Shown here: one piece after another, positions 8,020 to 24,191 of the stretch
How positions within the stretch are numbered: the first letter of the stretch is position 1
Layout of the letters: every line of letters starts with the position of its first letter
Assembly: GCF_009749395.1 (NCBI RefSeq)
Contig: NZ_WBIR01000023.1
Span: forward strand, 1-54,454
DNA: 54,454 nucleotides
Origin: Agromyces salentinus
GTDB lineage: Bacteria > Actinomycetota > Actinomycetes > Actinomycetales > Microbacteriaceae
Direction: 5' to 3'
Position numbers and translations under genes: made by a program
The notes under the pieces: generated by a model
Seen by the model: only the letters and a program-made list of their open reading frames with translations
Databases searched by the model: none
What the model was told of the DNA's origin: nothing

Positions 8020-9102
8020 TCATCGACTCGTACGGTCGAGGAGGGCGATGAAGGCGTCGAACGGGCCGCCCGTGGCGAGGTCTTCGATGGGCGCCGGCGG
8101 CGTGAACAGGGTGGTGACGGCCTCGTCGTCGTCCGCGCCGGTGGGCGCGGTCGGCACGGGACCCGTGGTCGGGAGACCGGCGTCGGCCGGGACGAGGGTC
8201 ACGGACCCGGCGGCCTGCTCGCCGCCCGCGGCGACCTGGAAGCCGAACTGGTCGGCCTGTCCGGAGCCGACGTAGCGGGCGACGCCGTCGGCATCGCAGG
8301 CCACGCTGCCGTGCATCGACGCCCCGCAGCCCACGAGGACCACGTCGTCGCCGGCGATCGAGGTGACGAGCGAGGCGAGGTCGACCTCGACGCCCGCCGA
8401 GCCGTCGAGCGGCACGAAGACGTCGAGTGCGATGAGCGGGGCATCCGCCGGGTAGACCGAGACGGGCAGCTTGCCCTTCGTCTCCGCACCGAATTCGTCG
8501 AGGACGCCGAACCCGAGTTCGGCGGGCCCGGTGAAGGTGGAGGAGGCTCGGAACACGAGATGCGTCGGGGTGGCCCAGGCTGACCCCGCGGAGGCCGGCT
8601 CGACGCCGAGGGCGATCAGGCCGGCACCGCCGCCGCAGCGCGTGCACGTGGCGCCGAGGTCGGAAAAGGGGATGCGCAGCAGGCTCGCGGATGCCACGGG
8701 CCGCACGGTCGCGGACGGCGAGACCTCCGGTGCGGGCGGCGGGGCCGCGGTGACCCGATAGGCCACGGTCATCGATACCGTGCCGTCGGTGAGCGTGACC
8801 GGGAGGACCGTGACGCCGGCCTCGGGGTCGTACTCGGGCGCGGAGAGCACGATGCGCTCGCCGTCGCACGCGACGACGAGCGGCGTCGCCGAGCGCGGCA
8901 CGTCGCAGTCGGCGATGCGCCACGGCGGCGAGGGCTGGATCTCGGCGGTCTCGAGGTACGGGATCTCGACCTCGGCGGCGCTCTGGGATTCGGCGGAGGC
9001 CGGGTCCTCGGCGGCCACGGCGGGTGCGGTGGCGGTGGCGAGGAGCAGCAGGGCGACGGGAACGGCGGCGAGGAACGACCTCATGCGTGCGATGCGCCTC
9101 AC
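8020..9102 (-). CDS. Secreted protein upstream of eccC, unknown function
   Basis: A 360-residue protein with a Sec signal peptide (basic start, then a Leu/Ala-rich core ending in AVAAED). The mature part is beta-rich, probably Ig-like modules, with a CTRCGGG cysteine pair and two more cysteines further on. An LPTTG string occurs near the C terminus, but no hydrophobic segment or basic tail follows, so sortase anchoring is unlikely. I chose the GTG at 9102 because it has a GGGAGG site 7 bases upstream; an ATG at 9084 would leave a weaker n-region. It is the first gene of the eccC transcript and could be an extracellular part or client of the apparatus. Confidence 0.75.
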   Translation of the reverse strand: MRRIARMRSFLAAVPVALLLLATATAPAVAAEDPASAESQSAAEVEIPYLETAEIQPSPPWRIADCDVPRSATPLVVACDGERIVLSAPEYDPEAGVTVLPVTLTDGTVSMTVAYRVTAAPPPAPEVSPSATVRPVASASLLRIPFSDLGATCTRCGGGAGLIALGVEPASAGSAWATPTHLVFRASSTFTGPAELGFGVLDEFGAETKGKLPVSVYPADAPLIALDVFVPLDGSAGVEVDLASLVTSIAGDDVVLVGCGASMHGSVACDADGVARYVGSGQADQFGFQVAAGGEQAAGSVTLVPADAGLPTTGPVPTAPTGADDDEAVTTLFTPPAPIEDLATGGPFDAFIALLDRTSR

Positions 9103-9140
9103 CGTGCTCCCTCCCCTGGCCGGCCCAGTTCGGGGGCCGA

Positions 9141-9148
9141 TATAGCAT
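9141..9148. promoter_or_regulatory. Bidirectional promoter region of the eccC and lipoprotein units
   Basis: TATAGCAT lies between the divergent starts at 9102 (-) and 9196 (+). It gives TAGCAT on the plus strand and GCTATA/TATATC on the minus strand, both plausible -10 boxes. Inferred by eye. Confidence 0.4.
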
Positions 9149-9195
9149 GGTACGCGGTCGGTGCCGCCGACCGTGGCGACCAGGAGGAACGGGCG

Positions 9196-9744
9196 ATGAC
9201 CGATCGGCTCATGCCACCGTCGGGCCATGCGGTCTTCGGCCACGCACCCGGACAGCCGGTGCTCGGCGAGAACGCCGGCGGCCGCGCCCTCGGGGCCGGC
9301 TCGACCGTGCTTCCCGAACTCGCGGAGGCCCCCGACCGCGAGCGGAGCTGGTGGCGGCATCCGGCGATGCTCGTCTCGATGATCCTGACGTTCCTCGCGC
9401 TCGCCGGGGCGGCCACCTGGTGGATCATCTCGATCGTGACCGACGACTCCGTGCGCGTCGACGGCCTCTCGGCCTCCGTCGAGGGCGGCAACCTGCACCT
9501 CGACTGGGGCGGCCCCGACGCCGCCTACGCGCTGTACGCCGTCGACGGCGACGGCGGCGTGACCGACCTGACGCAGCTCGTGCGGGGCACCGAGGCATGG
9601 ATCCCGTCCGCAGCCGGCGTCGCCGACGAGTCGACGTGCTTCGTCGTCCGGCCCGCAGACCAGACCGCCGAGGTCAGCCTCGACGCGGCATCCCTCGATG
9701 CCCAGCGGGGCGCCGGGATCTGCGCGGCCGACGCGGACGCGTGA
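9196..9744 (+). CDS. Membrane-anchored protein with FN3-like extracellular domain
   Basis: A 182-residue bitopic protein: about 50 cytoplasmic residues, one transmembrane helix at ~57-80, and an extracytoplasmic beta-rich domain of ~100 residues that resembles a fibronectin-III fold (LHLDWGGPDAAYALYAV). I do not recognise a named family. The ATG at 9196 has AGGAGG 8 bases upstream. The stop overlaps the ATG of the following lipoprotein gene, so the two products probably act together outside the membrane. Divergent to the secreted protein/eccC unit, hence a candidate T7SS accessory. Confidence 0.75.
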   Translation: MTDRLMPPSGHAVFGHAPGQPVLGENAGGRALGAGSTVLPELAEAPDRERSWWRHPAMLVSMILTFLALAGAATWWIISIVTDDSVRVDGLSASVEGGNLHLDWGGPDAAYALYAVDGDGGVTDLTQLVRGTEAWIPSAAGVADESTCFVVRPADQTAEVSLDAASLDAQRGAGICAADADA

Positions 9745-10514
9745 TGCGGCGCACTCCAGCGCGGAGCAGGGCCGTCGTCCGGGCGTGGCTCGTGGCCGGG
9801 ATCTCCGCGTCGCTCCTCGCGGGGTGCGCCCAGGCGCCGCCCCCGCCCGAGCCCCCCGCGGGCGTCGACCTCGAGTCGTACGATCAGGCCGACGGGAACG
9901 GCCTCTGGCTGGTGTCGGGTGAGGACATCGCCGACGAGGTGCTCGCCGCCGTTCGCGCCGCCGGACCGGTGCACGCGGCCGGCTCCTTCACGGAGACCAC
10001 GCGCCCCGACCCCGAAGCCGACCTCGTGCGCGGGCGCGAACTCAGCGTGGACTACCGCGGACGCCCCGGGTCCTTCGACGCCCGTCTTAGGTCCGGCTCG
10101 TCGTCCGCCCGCATCGTGGTCGACGACGGCGTCGCGCACGTGCTCGGCAACGCGGCCTATGCGGAGACGATCGGCGCGCCCGAGACCGCCGGCGAGGTGG
10201 TCTGCACGGTCGGCGCCGAGCCGGTCCTCGACCGGTGGGCACCGATGCTCGATCCCGCCGACCTCGTCTCGGCGATGCTCACGAGCGCCCCGCTCGCCGT
10301 GGGCGACCCCGTCGGCGACGCCGAGGTGCTCGAGATCGTGATCGGCGAGGGCGCGACCGTGGGCGTGCTCACCGTCGAGCGCTACGGACCGCCACTCCCC
10401 CGCACCTACATCGCCGCAGACGAGTCCGGCGACGCGAGCTTCACCTTCGCCGAGTGGGGAGCCGAGGTCGATATCGCCGCGGCTGCCCAGGACCTCGCCT
10501 GCCCCGAGGGCTGA
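9744..10514 (+). CDS. Putative lipoprotein paired with T7SS locus
   Basis: A 256-residue protein with a lipoprotein signal: basic n-region, hydrophobic core and lipobox LLAGC with the lipid-modified Cys at 28. The mature part is acidic and shows a two-part alpha/beta pattern reminiscent of LppX/LprG-like carriers (ELSVDYRGRPGSFDARL), but I cannot confirm the family. Its ATG overlaps the stop of the membrane protein upstream (TGATG). The longer open frame before it is shadow sequence. It converges with the next gene; both stop codons lie in a short hairpin. Confidence 0.75.
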   Translation: MRRTPARSRAVVRAWLVAGISASLLAGCAQAPPPPEPPAGVDLESYDQADGNGLWLVSGEDIADEVLAAVRAAGPVHAAGSFTETTRPDPEADLVRGRELSVDYRGRPGSFDARLRSGSSSARIVVDDGVAHVLGNAAYAETIGAPETAGEVVCTVGAEPVLDRWAPMLDPADLVSAMLTSAPLAVGDPVGDAEVLEIVIGEGATVGVLTVERYGPPLPRTYIAADESGDASFTFAEWGAEVDIAAAAQDLACPEG

Positions 10515-10525
10515 CGAGGTCAGCC
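10509..10525. terminator. Short hairpin between convergent genes
   Basis: GGCTGAC-GAG-GTCAGCC is a perfect 7-bp stem containing the stop codons of both converging genes. No T-run follows, so termination strength is uncertain. Confidence 0.35.
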
Positions 10526-11686
10526 GACCGGCTTCGGACCAGCCGCGAGCTCGCGGTCGTAGGTCTCGCGCGCGACGCGGTTGCGCTCGGTGACGGTGCG
10601 GCCCCTGGCCGCGATCCATCCGCCGAACCAGATTGGGATCTCCCGGGCGATGACGGCCGCGGCGATCGCGAACGGGTCGAGCCAGCGCTCGCCGATGAAC
10701 CGGGCGGCCTCGTCGAACGTGAGGGTCCACGCCTGGACCGTGAGCAGGGAAGCCCCGATGTACGAGAAGTAGACGAGCACGCCCACCAGGAGACCGAACA
10801 CGGCGTACATCCACCACGGTCCGCGGTTGATGATGGCGGCGAGCAGCGCGAAGCCGATGAAGACGGCGACGATCGGCACCCAGAACACGGCGCTGCCGAG
10901 GAACGAGACGAACACGTCGGCCGCGCGGTCGGAATCACCGCGGCCGATCAGGATCAGGTAGGAGACGCCCGCGTAGAGCAGGGCGAACGCGACCGCGCCG
11001 ATCGCGGCCACGAGGGCGCCGAACCCGCGGTTGCCCTTCGTCTTCGGCGGCACGGGCGCCTGCACGTAGATGGTCTGCGGCTGCTGCGGGACGGGCTCGG
11101 GCGCGAGGGTGGCCGCCCCTCCCGCCGCAGCGACGGCTTCGGGCGCCGGGGGCACGTAGGTCTCGCGGCGGACGCTGTCGGCGCTGACCGGCTCGGGATA
11201 CGCGTCGTAGTCGATCGGCGTCTCGTGCTCGTCGTGCACGGGCTCGACCGGCACCGTCGGCTCCGATGCCGTCACGGCCGGTTCGTCGGATGCCACGGCG
11301 CCGGCGTTCGCGCGCTGCACGGCCTCGTCGAGGCGGGCCGTGCGAGCCTGTTCGGCATCCACCGAGGAGTCGGGCTCGGGTGCGTCGACGACCACGGGCT
11401 CGGGGACGTCGGATGCGGGCGCGTCGACGACCGGGACGGGCTCGGGGTTCGGGACGGGTTCGGCCGCGGGCGGCTCCGCCACGGCCTCGGCCTGCGGCTC
11501 ATCGGCCGGGACCGGCTCGGCGGCGGGTTCTGCCGTCAGGGCGTTCGCGAGATCGTTCTCGGTGCTCGGCGTGGCCGTCTCGGCGGGAACGTCGGCTGCG
11601 GCATCCGTCGTCGACGTCTGGCTCGTGTCGCCCTCGTCGGCCGGCACCGCGCCGGTCTGGTCGGGACCACTCGTCCTGTCGCTCAT
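10520..11686 (-). CDS. Acidic-tailed four-helix membrane protein, unknown function
   Basis: A 388-residue protein. The first ~215 residues are low-complexity, Pro/Glu/Ala/Val-rich and acidic, and are presumably disordered in the cytoplasm. The rest forms about four transmembrane helices (approximately 222-245, 258-282, 288-312, 340-362), ending in a short basic tail. No family recognised. ATG start with a GGAAGGAG site 8 bases upstream. A TAGCAT -10 box at 11731-11736 lies ~45 bases upstream, so it is probably monocistronic. Confidence 0.7.
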   Translation of the reverse strand: MSDRTSGPDQTGAVPADEGDTSQTSTTDAAADVPAETATPSTENDLANALTAEPAAEPVPADEPQAEAVAEPPAAEPVPNPEPVPVVDAPASDVPEPVVVDAPEPDSSVDAEQARTARLDEAVQRANAGAVASDEPAVTASEPTVPVEPVHDEHETPIDYDAYPEPVSADSVRRETYVPPAPEAVAAAGGAATLAPEPVPQQPQTIYVQAPVPPKTKGNRGFGALVAAIGAVAFALLYAGVSYLILIGRGDSDRAADVFVSFLGSAVFWVPIVAVFIGFALLAAIINRGPWWMYAVFGLLVGVLVYFSYIGASLLTVQAWTLTFDEAARFIGERWLDPFAIAAAVIAREIPIWFGGWIAARGRTVTERNRVARETYDRELAAGPKPVG

Positions 11687-11730
11687 CTTCGCGCTCCTTC
11701 CGGGCGCCCTGCACCCGCGGTCGTCGGCTC

Positions 11731-11736
11731 ATGCTA
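11731..11736 (-). promoter_or_regulatory. -10 box of acidic membrane protein gene
   Basis: TAGCAT on the minus strand, ~45 bases before the ATG at 11686, in the 104-base gap after the large repeat-protein gene. Confidence 0.4.
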
Positions 11737-11790
11737 GCAACGCGCATCGCGCAGGCGGTGGAGCGCGCGCGGTGCTTCTCGGAGCGGCGT

Positions 11791-14700
11791 CTACTCGGCG
11801 AGCGCGCCGACCGGTTGCTCGGTGGGCACCGCGGCCGGCACCACGAACTCGGATGACGCAATCGTGACGGTCGTGTAGCCGGTCGCCGATGCGGTGACCT
11901 CCGCCCGATAGCTCCCAGACTGTCCGTCGATGTCGAGGGAAGTTCCGTGGGCATCGGCGATGGGTTCTCCATCCCGGTACCACTGGAACGTGAGTGCCGC
12001 GAGCGCGGGCCAGTCGCCAGGATCGAGCGCCAACGTGTTGTCGACACCGATGATCGTCGGGGCGCCCGCCTGGATCGATCCCGCAACGACCGCCGAGGTC
12101 GGTGCCGAGACCGCCGACACTACGGCAACGCCCGTCTCTGCAGTGGTCGCCTTCACGGTGATCCGCTGTCCGAGGCGTTCAGGCGGAACCTGATAGGTGA
12201 CGCCGGCCGCACCCGGTATGGCGACGCCGTTCGCGAGCCATTGATAGGCGAACGTGATCACGCCTGTCCAATCACCAGGACTCGCCGAGAGCGTCGCCCC
12301 CACCTGCGCCTCACCGGTCAGCGTCGGCGTTCCGGAGACGACGATGCTGCCGGTGGCCGCCGATCGCTCGCTGAGCGTCGGGTAGCCCGCGAGCCTGCCG
12401 CTGACGACGACCGTGATGGTCTTGCCGAGCTGTGCACCGGTGAGCGCCAGCGAGGGAGTCGTGCGGGCGGGCATCGCCACGCCGTCGGCGTACCACTGGT
12501 AGGTGTATGCCGTGCCCGTGGTCCAGGCACCCGGGGAAACGGTGAGCATTCCACCGACGCGTGCTTCCCCGGAGACCTTCGGGACGGCAGTCAGCGCCAC
12601 CTTCGTCATCGTCGGGCTCGACGTCGCCGAGGCCGAGCCGAAACCGGCCTGCGAACCCGTGACCCTGACCGTCAGCGACGCACCGACCTGAGCCGGTGTC
12701 GGCGCGAACGTTCTGCCCGTCGCCTTCGAGACTGCGACCCCGTTCGCGTACCACTGGTACGCGAACGATGTTCCCGTCGACCAGACTCCCGGATTCGCGG
12801 TCACCGTGGCGCCGACCTCGGTGGTTCCCGAGATCGTCGGGGTCGACCACGCGATCACCCGTGCGGTCGGGACGCTCGCGTGCGTGACCGTCGGGTAGCC
12901 CGCCAGGCGTCCGCTCATTCTCACGGTGATCGCCTTGCCCGCGAGTGAAGATGGAACGACCAACGACGAGGCAGTGGCGTTCGCGATCGCGATCCCATCG
13001 GCATACCACTGCGACGACAGCACCGTGCCTGTCGTCCAGGTGCCGGGCACTGCGATCAGCCGGGCGCCCACGCGTGCGGTACCCGAGATGCTCGGTACCG
13101 GTGCCAGCGCCACCTTCGTGGACGTCGCCGGCGACGTCGAAGTCATCGAACCGAAGCCCACCTGCGATCCGTTGACCCGCACCGCCACCGTCCGCCCGAC
13201 CTGCGCCGCCGTGGGAACGAAGGTCTTGCCGGTCGCCTTCGGGATCGCGACACCGTTCGCGTACCACTGGTACGCGAATGACGTGCCGGGCGTCCAGGCG
13301 CCCGGATTCGCCGTGAGCGTTCCGCCGACCTTCGGACTGCCCGAGACCGTGGGCGGCGACCACGCCGTCACCTTCGCCGTCGCCGCGCTCGATCGCGTCG
13401 CCGTGGGATAGCCCAACAGGCGACCGGTGACCTTCACCGTGATCGCCTTTCCCGCGAGCGAGGACGGCAGGGTCATCGACGGCGACGTGGCCTTCGAGAT
13501 CGCCGTGCCGTTCGCATACCACTGGTAGGTCAGTGTCGTGCCCTTGGTCCAGGTGCCCGGTGTTGCGGTCAGCTTGCCGCCGACTCGAGCCGTGCCCGAG
13601 ACCTTCGGCACCGGCGCCAGCGCGACCTTCTGCGTCGGCGCGGAGGTCATGGTCGCCGACGCCCACGCGCGATCACTGACACGAACGCGAACGGTAATCG
13701 GCTTTCCAGCATCCGCCGTAGTCGGACGGTACTGCTTGGCAGTCGCTGCGGGGATGCTCGTCCCGTTCACGAGCCACTGGTACTCGATTGGAGCGCCCAC
13801 CCCCCAATCACCCGGATCCGCGGTGAGCGTCGACCCGACGTATGGCGTGCCGTGGATGATCGGAGTTCTCGGAGCGACGACCTTCGGAGTCTCTGCGGAG
13901 TACATGAACACACGGTCGTAGCCCGCTTGCTCGTTCTCACCCCAGGCGACGATGCCGATCGATTTGCCGACGGCATCCGCCGGCACAGTGAATTGTCTCT
14001 CATTCTGCGACCCCGACCAATCCCCGTCGATCGTCCACTCATATGAGACGTACAAGCCCGTCGTCCAGATGCCGGGATCTGCCACGAGGGTCGCCCCGAC
14101 CCGCGCAGTTCCATTCACCTTCGGGGTCCCGACCTTCATCACTCGAGTCGAAGGGTCGGACGTCGCCGATCCGTCGGCGTATCCGGGCGCACTTCCGGTC
14201 GTACGCACGGTCAGGCGCTTGCCCTCGTCCGCCAGCCTTGGCACAAATGTTTCCCCGGTCGCGCCGGGAATGGCGACGCCGTTGGCGAACCACTGCCGCG
14301 TCGTTGCCGTTGCGCCGGTCGTGCTCCCCCGCGAATCGAAGATCCTCAGCGGGAAGCCGACAGCCGGCGCTTGGCCGTCACCGAACCACGGCTTGCCCCA
14401 GTTCAGGACCCGTTCCGGCAGCCAGACAGACTTCGAGGTCATCGTCGTGTGCCCGAGCTTCGTCGCGGTCGCGGTCACGACGATCCCCCCACCCGCCATC
14501 TCGGGGGTGACGACGAGCGAGGGCCCGACGCGATCTACGAACCCTCGGCCACCCCAACGGTACGTGATGTCGGCTCCGGCGACCGGTGAGACCGACGAAG
14601 CGGTGAGCGTCTGTCCGACTGCGGGCGTGCCAGACACGACAGGATCGCTCACTGTTGCCTCCGGCCCGGTGACGATGCCCCGGATCGTCTCACTCGGCTT

Positions 14701-16272
14701 CGCCGTCAGCGTGCCTGCGGTCTCGAAGCTCTTGGCCGCCGGCCAGTACCATTCGTGACCGGAGCCGGACTCGATTCGCAACCGCACAACTCCGGGCTGG
14801 ACCGCGTTGAGCTCGAATCTGCCCAACACATCCGAGCTGGTCGACGCGAGAGCACGGCCGTCGGTGGCGAGGCCGGTCACGATCGCCTGGCCGACCGGCA
14901 TCCAAGATTCCTCCCACACCCGAACATTTCCCTCAAACGTTGCACCATGGCTGGCGGCGAAATCTAAGCCGGTCCGAGATTCTCCGGCCTCGATCTGGAT
15001 GGCGGTGGCCCCGTCACGGGTGAAAGCGCCGGGCCACCATTGGTGGAGGTAGTTCTCGTCTCCCAAGGGCTCGCCATAGGCGTGGACCGTGTACTCGCCT
15101 GCGGATAGCCCCGTGATGCGGTATGGGGATGTCAACCGGACGCGACCGACGACGCGGCCGTCGGCGTCAGAGACCTCCACGACGCTGGCGCCCTCCGCGC
15201 TCCCCTCGATGGTTCCGCCGTAATCGAGTTCTGCGTCGAGTAGTTCGACTGCGCCTGATTCGACAACAAAAGTGTCGGCCTCGCTCAGGAGGCTCGCCCC
15301 ACCGGTGAAGTTCCGTGCGAAGCGGTCAGTTCCGACGAACTCGAGGGCGTAACGCCCTGGCGGGACGTCGAGCCGATACTCGCCGCCGTCTCCGACGAAC
15401 GATGATCCGGCGAGGACGAATTCGTCCCCGTCGAGCCGGTGAGCCGTCACTCTCGCGCTGCGCGGGCCCGTTTTGTCGATCATCGGCCCTTCAACGCTCG
15501 TCACGGTTCCGGCGATCGTGCCCGTGACGATCGTCGTGATCGCCACCGAATAGGGCTTCGATTCCTCGACTCGGAGTGAAGCCGCGTCGCGCTCGCTCGC
15601 CGCGCTGGGCCACCACGTAGCCGGCTCCTCGGACGGACTGAGCTTGATCAGGTATTCGCCCGGGGCGACCTTTGGAACCGAGAAGAATCCTGACGAGGCC
15701 CGGACTGTTCGAACAGGCCCGCTCGTACCGTCGTGCGGCGAGCGGAACAACGAGACGTAGCCGCTCACCACCCGACCGGACCCATCTCTCACGGTGCCCG
15801 AGATGCTCCCCGCCCGCGCCAATTGGAGGTCCACACGTGTCTGAGCACCGCGTGGCGCGAAAATCGGCCCGTCGGTCCGATCGAGGAATGGTGATGACGG
15901 CCCGGTCGCAACCATGAGCCGAAAATACGAATCAGTGGAGACCCCGCTCGACACGGAGATGCTGTAGCTCCCATCAGCACCGGTCAGACTCGAGCCCGCG
16001 GATTCGGTCTGGACATTGCCGAAGTAGTCTGCGGTCACACGTACCAGAGTGACTCGTTCACCTACGACCGCTGCACCATCGCTGTCGATGATCCGTCCGG
16101 ACACTGCGGGAACTGAGTCGTCGGCCTCATTGGCGTAGGCCGGGCCCGGCGCGATGATACTGCTGATCACGATCAGTGCTGCCGCGACGGCAGTGACAAC
16201 TGCGGAATGGCGGCCTGCGCGCGGCAGCGGCTGCCCCGGAGGCGAAGATTCGGGAACTCTGACAACGCGCAC
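11791..16272 (-). CDS. Large secreted CnaB/Ig-like repeat protein
   Basis: About 1493 residues. A hydrophobic signal segment ends near AYA-NEA. Residues ~50-560 hold about five carboxypeptidase-regulatory/CnaB-like beta-sandwiches (patterns such as ISGTVRDGSGR, ADGSYSISV). Residues ~560-1480 hold about eleven Ig-like repeats of ~85-90 residues, each with a G-x-x-x-V-G start and a YQWYANG-type centre. Five of these alternate between two types (A with GRLxGYPT, B with GSQxGFGS). No LPXTG or other wall anchor is visible, so it is either released or attached non-covalently. The GTG at 16272 has a GAGGA site 7 bases upstream. An ATG at 16341 is in frame but lacks a ribosome site and falls in a possible -10 box (TACGAT). 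A surface adhesin or matrix role is inferred from architecture. Confidence 0.8.
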   Translation of the reverse strand: MRVVRVPESSPPGQPLPRAGRHSAVVTAVAAALIVISSIIAPGPAYANEADDSVPAVSGRIIDSDGAAVVGERVTLVRVTADYFGNVQTESAGSSLTGADGSYSISVSSGVSTDSYFRLMVATGPSSPFLDRTDGPIFAPRGAQTRVDLQLARAGSISGTVRDGSGRVVSGYVSLFRSPHDGTSGPVRTVRASSGFFSVPKVAPGEYLIKLSPSEEPATWWPSAASERDAASLRVEESKPYSVAITTIVTGTIAGTVTSVEGPMIDKTGPRSARVTAHRLDGDEFVLAGSSFVGDGGEYRLDVPPGRYALEFVGTDRFARNFTGGASLLSEADTFVVESGAVELLDAELDYGGTIEGSAEGASVVEVSDADGRVVGRVRLTSPYRITGLSAGEYTVHAYGEPLGDENYLHQWWPGAFTRDGATAIQIEAGESRTGLDFAASHGATFEGNVRVWEESWMPVGQAIVTGLATDGRALASTSSDVLGRFELNAVQPGVVRLRIESGSGHEWYWPAAKSFETAGTLTAKPSETIRGIVTGPEATVSDPVVSGTPAVGQTLTASSVSPVAGADITYRWGGRGFVDRVGPSLVVTPEMAGGGIVVTATATKLGHTTMTSKSVWLPERVLNWGKPWFGDGQAPAVGFPLRIFDSRGSTTGATATTRQWFANGVAIPGATGETFVPRLADEGKRLTVRTTGSAPGYADGSATSDPSTRVMKVGTPKVNGTARVGATLVADPGIWTTGLYVSYEWTIDGDWSGSQNERQFTVPADAVGKSIGIVAWGENEQAGYDRVFMYSAETPKVVAPRTPIIHGTPYVGSTLTADPGDWGVGAPIEYQWLVNGTSIPAATAKQYRPTTADAGKPITVRVRVSDRAWASATMTSAPTQKVALAPVPKVSGTARVGGKLTATPGTWTKGTTLTYQWYANGTAISKATSPSMTLPSSLAGKAITVKVTGRLLGYPTATRSSAATAKVTAWSPPTVSGSPKVGGTLTANPGAWTPGTSFAYQWYANGVAIPKATGKTFVPTAAQVGRTVAVRVNGSQVGFGSMTSTSPATSTKVALAPVPSISGTARVGARLIAVPGTWTTGTVLSSQWYADGIAIANATASSLVVPSSLAGKAITVRMSGRLAGYPTVTHASVPTARVIAWSTPTISGTTEVGATVTANPGVWSTGTSFAYQWYANGVAVSKATGRTFAPTPAQVGASLTVRVTGSQAGFGSASATSSPTMTKVALTAVPKVSGEARVGGMLTVSPGAWTTGTAYTYQWYADGVAMPARTTPSLALTGAQLGKTITVVVSGRLAGYPTLSERSAATGSIVVSGTPTLTGEAQVGATLSASPGDWTGVITFAYQWLANGVAIPGAAGVTYQVPPERLGQRITVKATTAETGVAVVSAVSAPTSAVVAGSIQAGAPTIIGVDNTLALDPGDWPALAALTFQWYRDGEPIADAHGTSLDIDGQSGSYRAEVTASATGYTTVTIASSEFVVPAAVPTEQPVGALAE
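12310..13660 (-). repeat. Tandem A-B Ig-domain pairs inside the repeat protein
   Basis: Five consecutive repeats follow the order A-B-A-B-A. A domains carry GRLLGYPT or GRLAGYPT and the first two end in a linker ending AWS; B domains carry GSQVGFGS or GSQAGFGS and end in KVAL. Sequence identity between like types is clearly higher than between neighbours, so a two-domain unit was duplicated. Boundaries are approximate. Confidence 0.7.
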
Positions 16273-16417
16273 GGATGGGTCCTCAGGGTGGGGCAGCGAC
16301 CGGCTCGGAGTTCCGGCACGCACGGGTTCGGGTGGACTCATCGTAGGGGATGGCCGCTGGTCGAGCGTGGCTGCTTTCCCCGCCGTCGGCGGGCGCTCCT
16401 CCTCCAAGCCTGTGAAA

Positions 16418-16462
16418 CGACGAACGGCCCCCGATCCGCAGCGGATCGGGGGCCGTTCGTCG
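16418..16462 (-). terminator. rpoBC operon terminator
   Basis: A perfect 21-bp stem with a 3-base loop, starting CGACGAACGGCCCCCGATCC on the plus strand. It starts 13 bases beyond the rpoC stop codon and is followed by TTTC on the minus strand. A strong intrinsic terminator that separates rpoC from the repeat-protein gene. Confidence 0.85.
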
Positions 16463-16474
16463 AGCGAATCGCGC

Positions 16475-20371
<3,897 letters not shown>

Positions 20372-20414
20372 TTTCTCTCCTTGGAAAGTCTCTGTAGTCG
20401 TCTACTGGCCAGGC

Positions 20415-23903
<3,489 letters not shown>

Positions 23904-24191
23904 GTGAATAACCTCCATCGGCCCCGTCGGGCCGGTTCACTGTCGGTAGCGGAGAGAATTGCCCCGAGACGCGTGCCGATGCCGGGGGATGAACCCGACA
24001 TGCGAAGCCGACCGCAATATGAAGGCATAGTGGGTCTGGGAGCGCAAAGGTTAACCATATACTTCGCGACGCGCCATGTCCAGTCGATTCTTGATTTGTT
24101 CGCGGGTCTCAGGTATAACCCAGATTCCGGATGCCGCGAGGCGCGGGACTGCGGCCTCGAAGCCGCCCTGGAACGGGGCAGGATGGGGCGC
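23904..24191. other. rpoB upstream region and divergent promoter
   Basis: This 288-base gap between rpoB and the divergent GH114-like gene is less GC-rich than its surroundings. It must hold the rpoB promoter; AT-rich minus-strand candidates (TATGCC, CATATT) lie around 24015-24035, but none has a convincing -35 partner. The plus-strand promoter is listed separately. No small gene or RNA is recognised. Confidence 0.5.
24091..24119 (+). promoter_or_regulatory. Sigma70-type promoter for GH114-like gene
   Basis: -35 TTGATT (24091-24096), 17-base spacer, -10 TATAAC (24114-24119). This is one of the best -35/-10 pairs in the window. It points to the lipoprotein gene starting at 24192, giving a leader of ~65 bases. 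Confidence 0.65.

Noticed and set aside
8020..8250. LPTTG string near the C terminus of the secreted protein
   Set aside because: No hydrophobic helix or basic tail follows it, so it is not a sortase signal.
12741..12767. 12-bp perfect palindrome with a 3-base loop, repeated near 13254
   Set aside because: It arises from the codons of the repeated FAYQWYAN motif, which reads almost the same on both strands. It is a by-product of coding, not a regulatory site.
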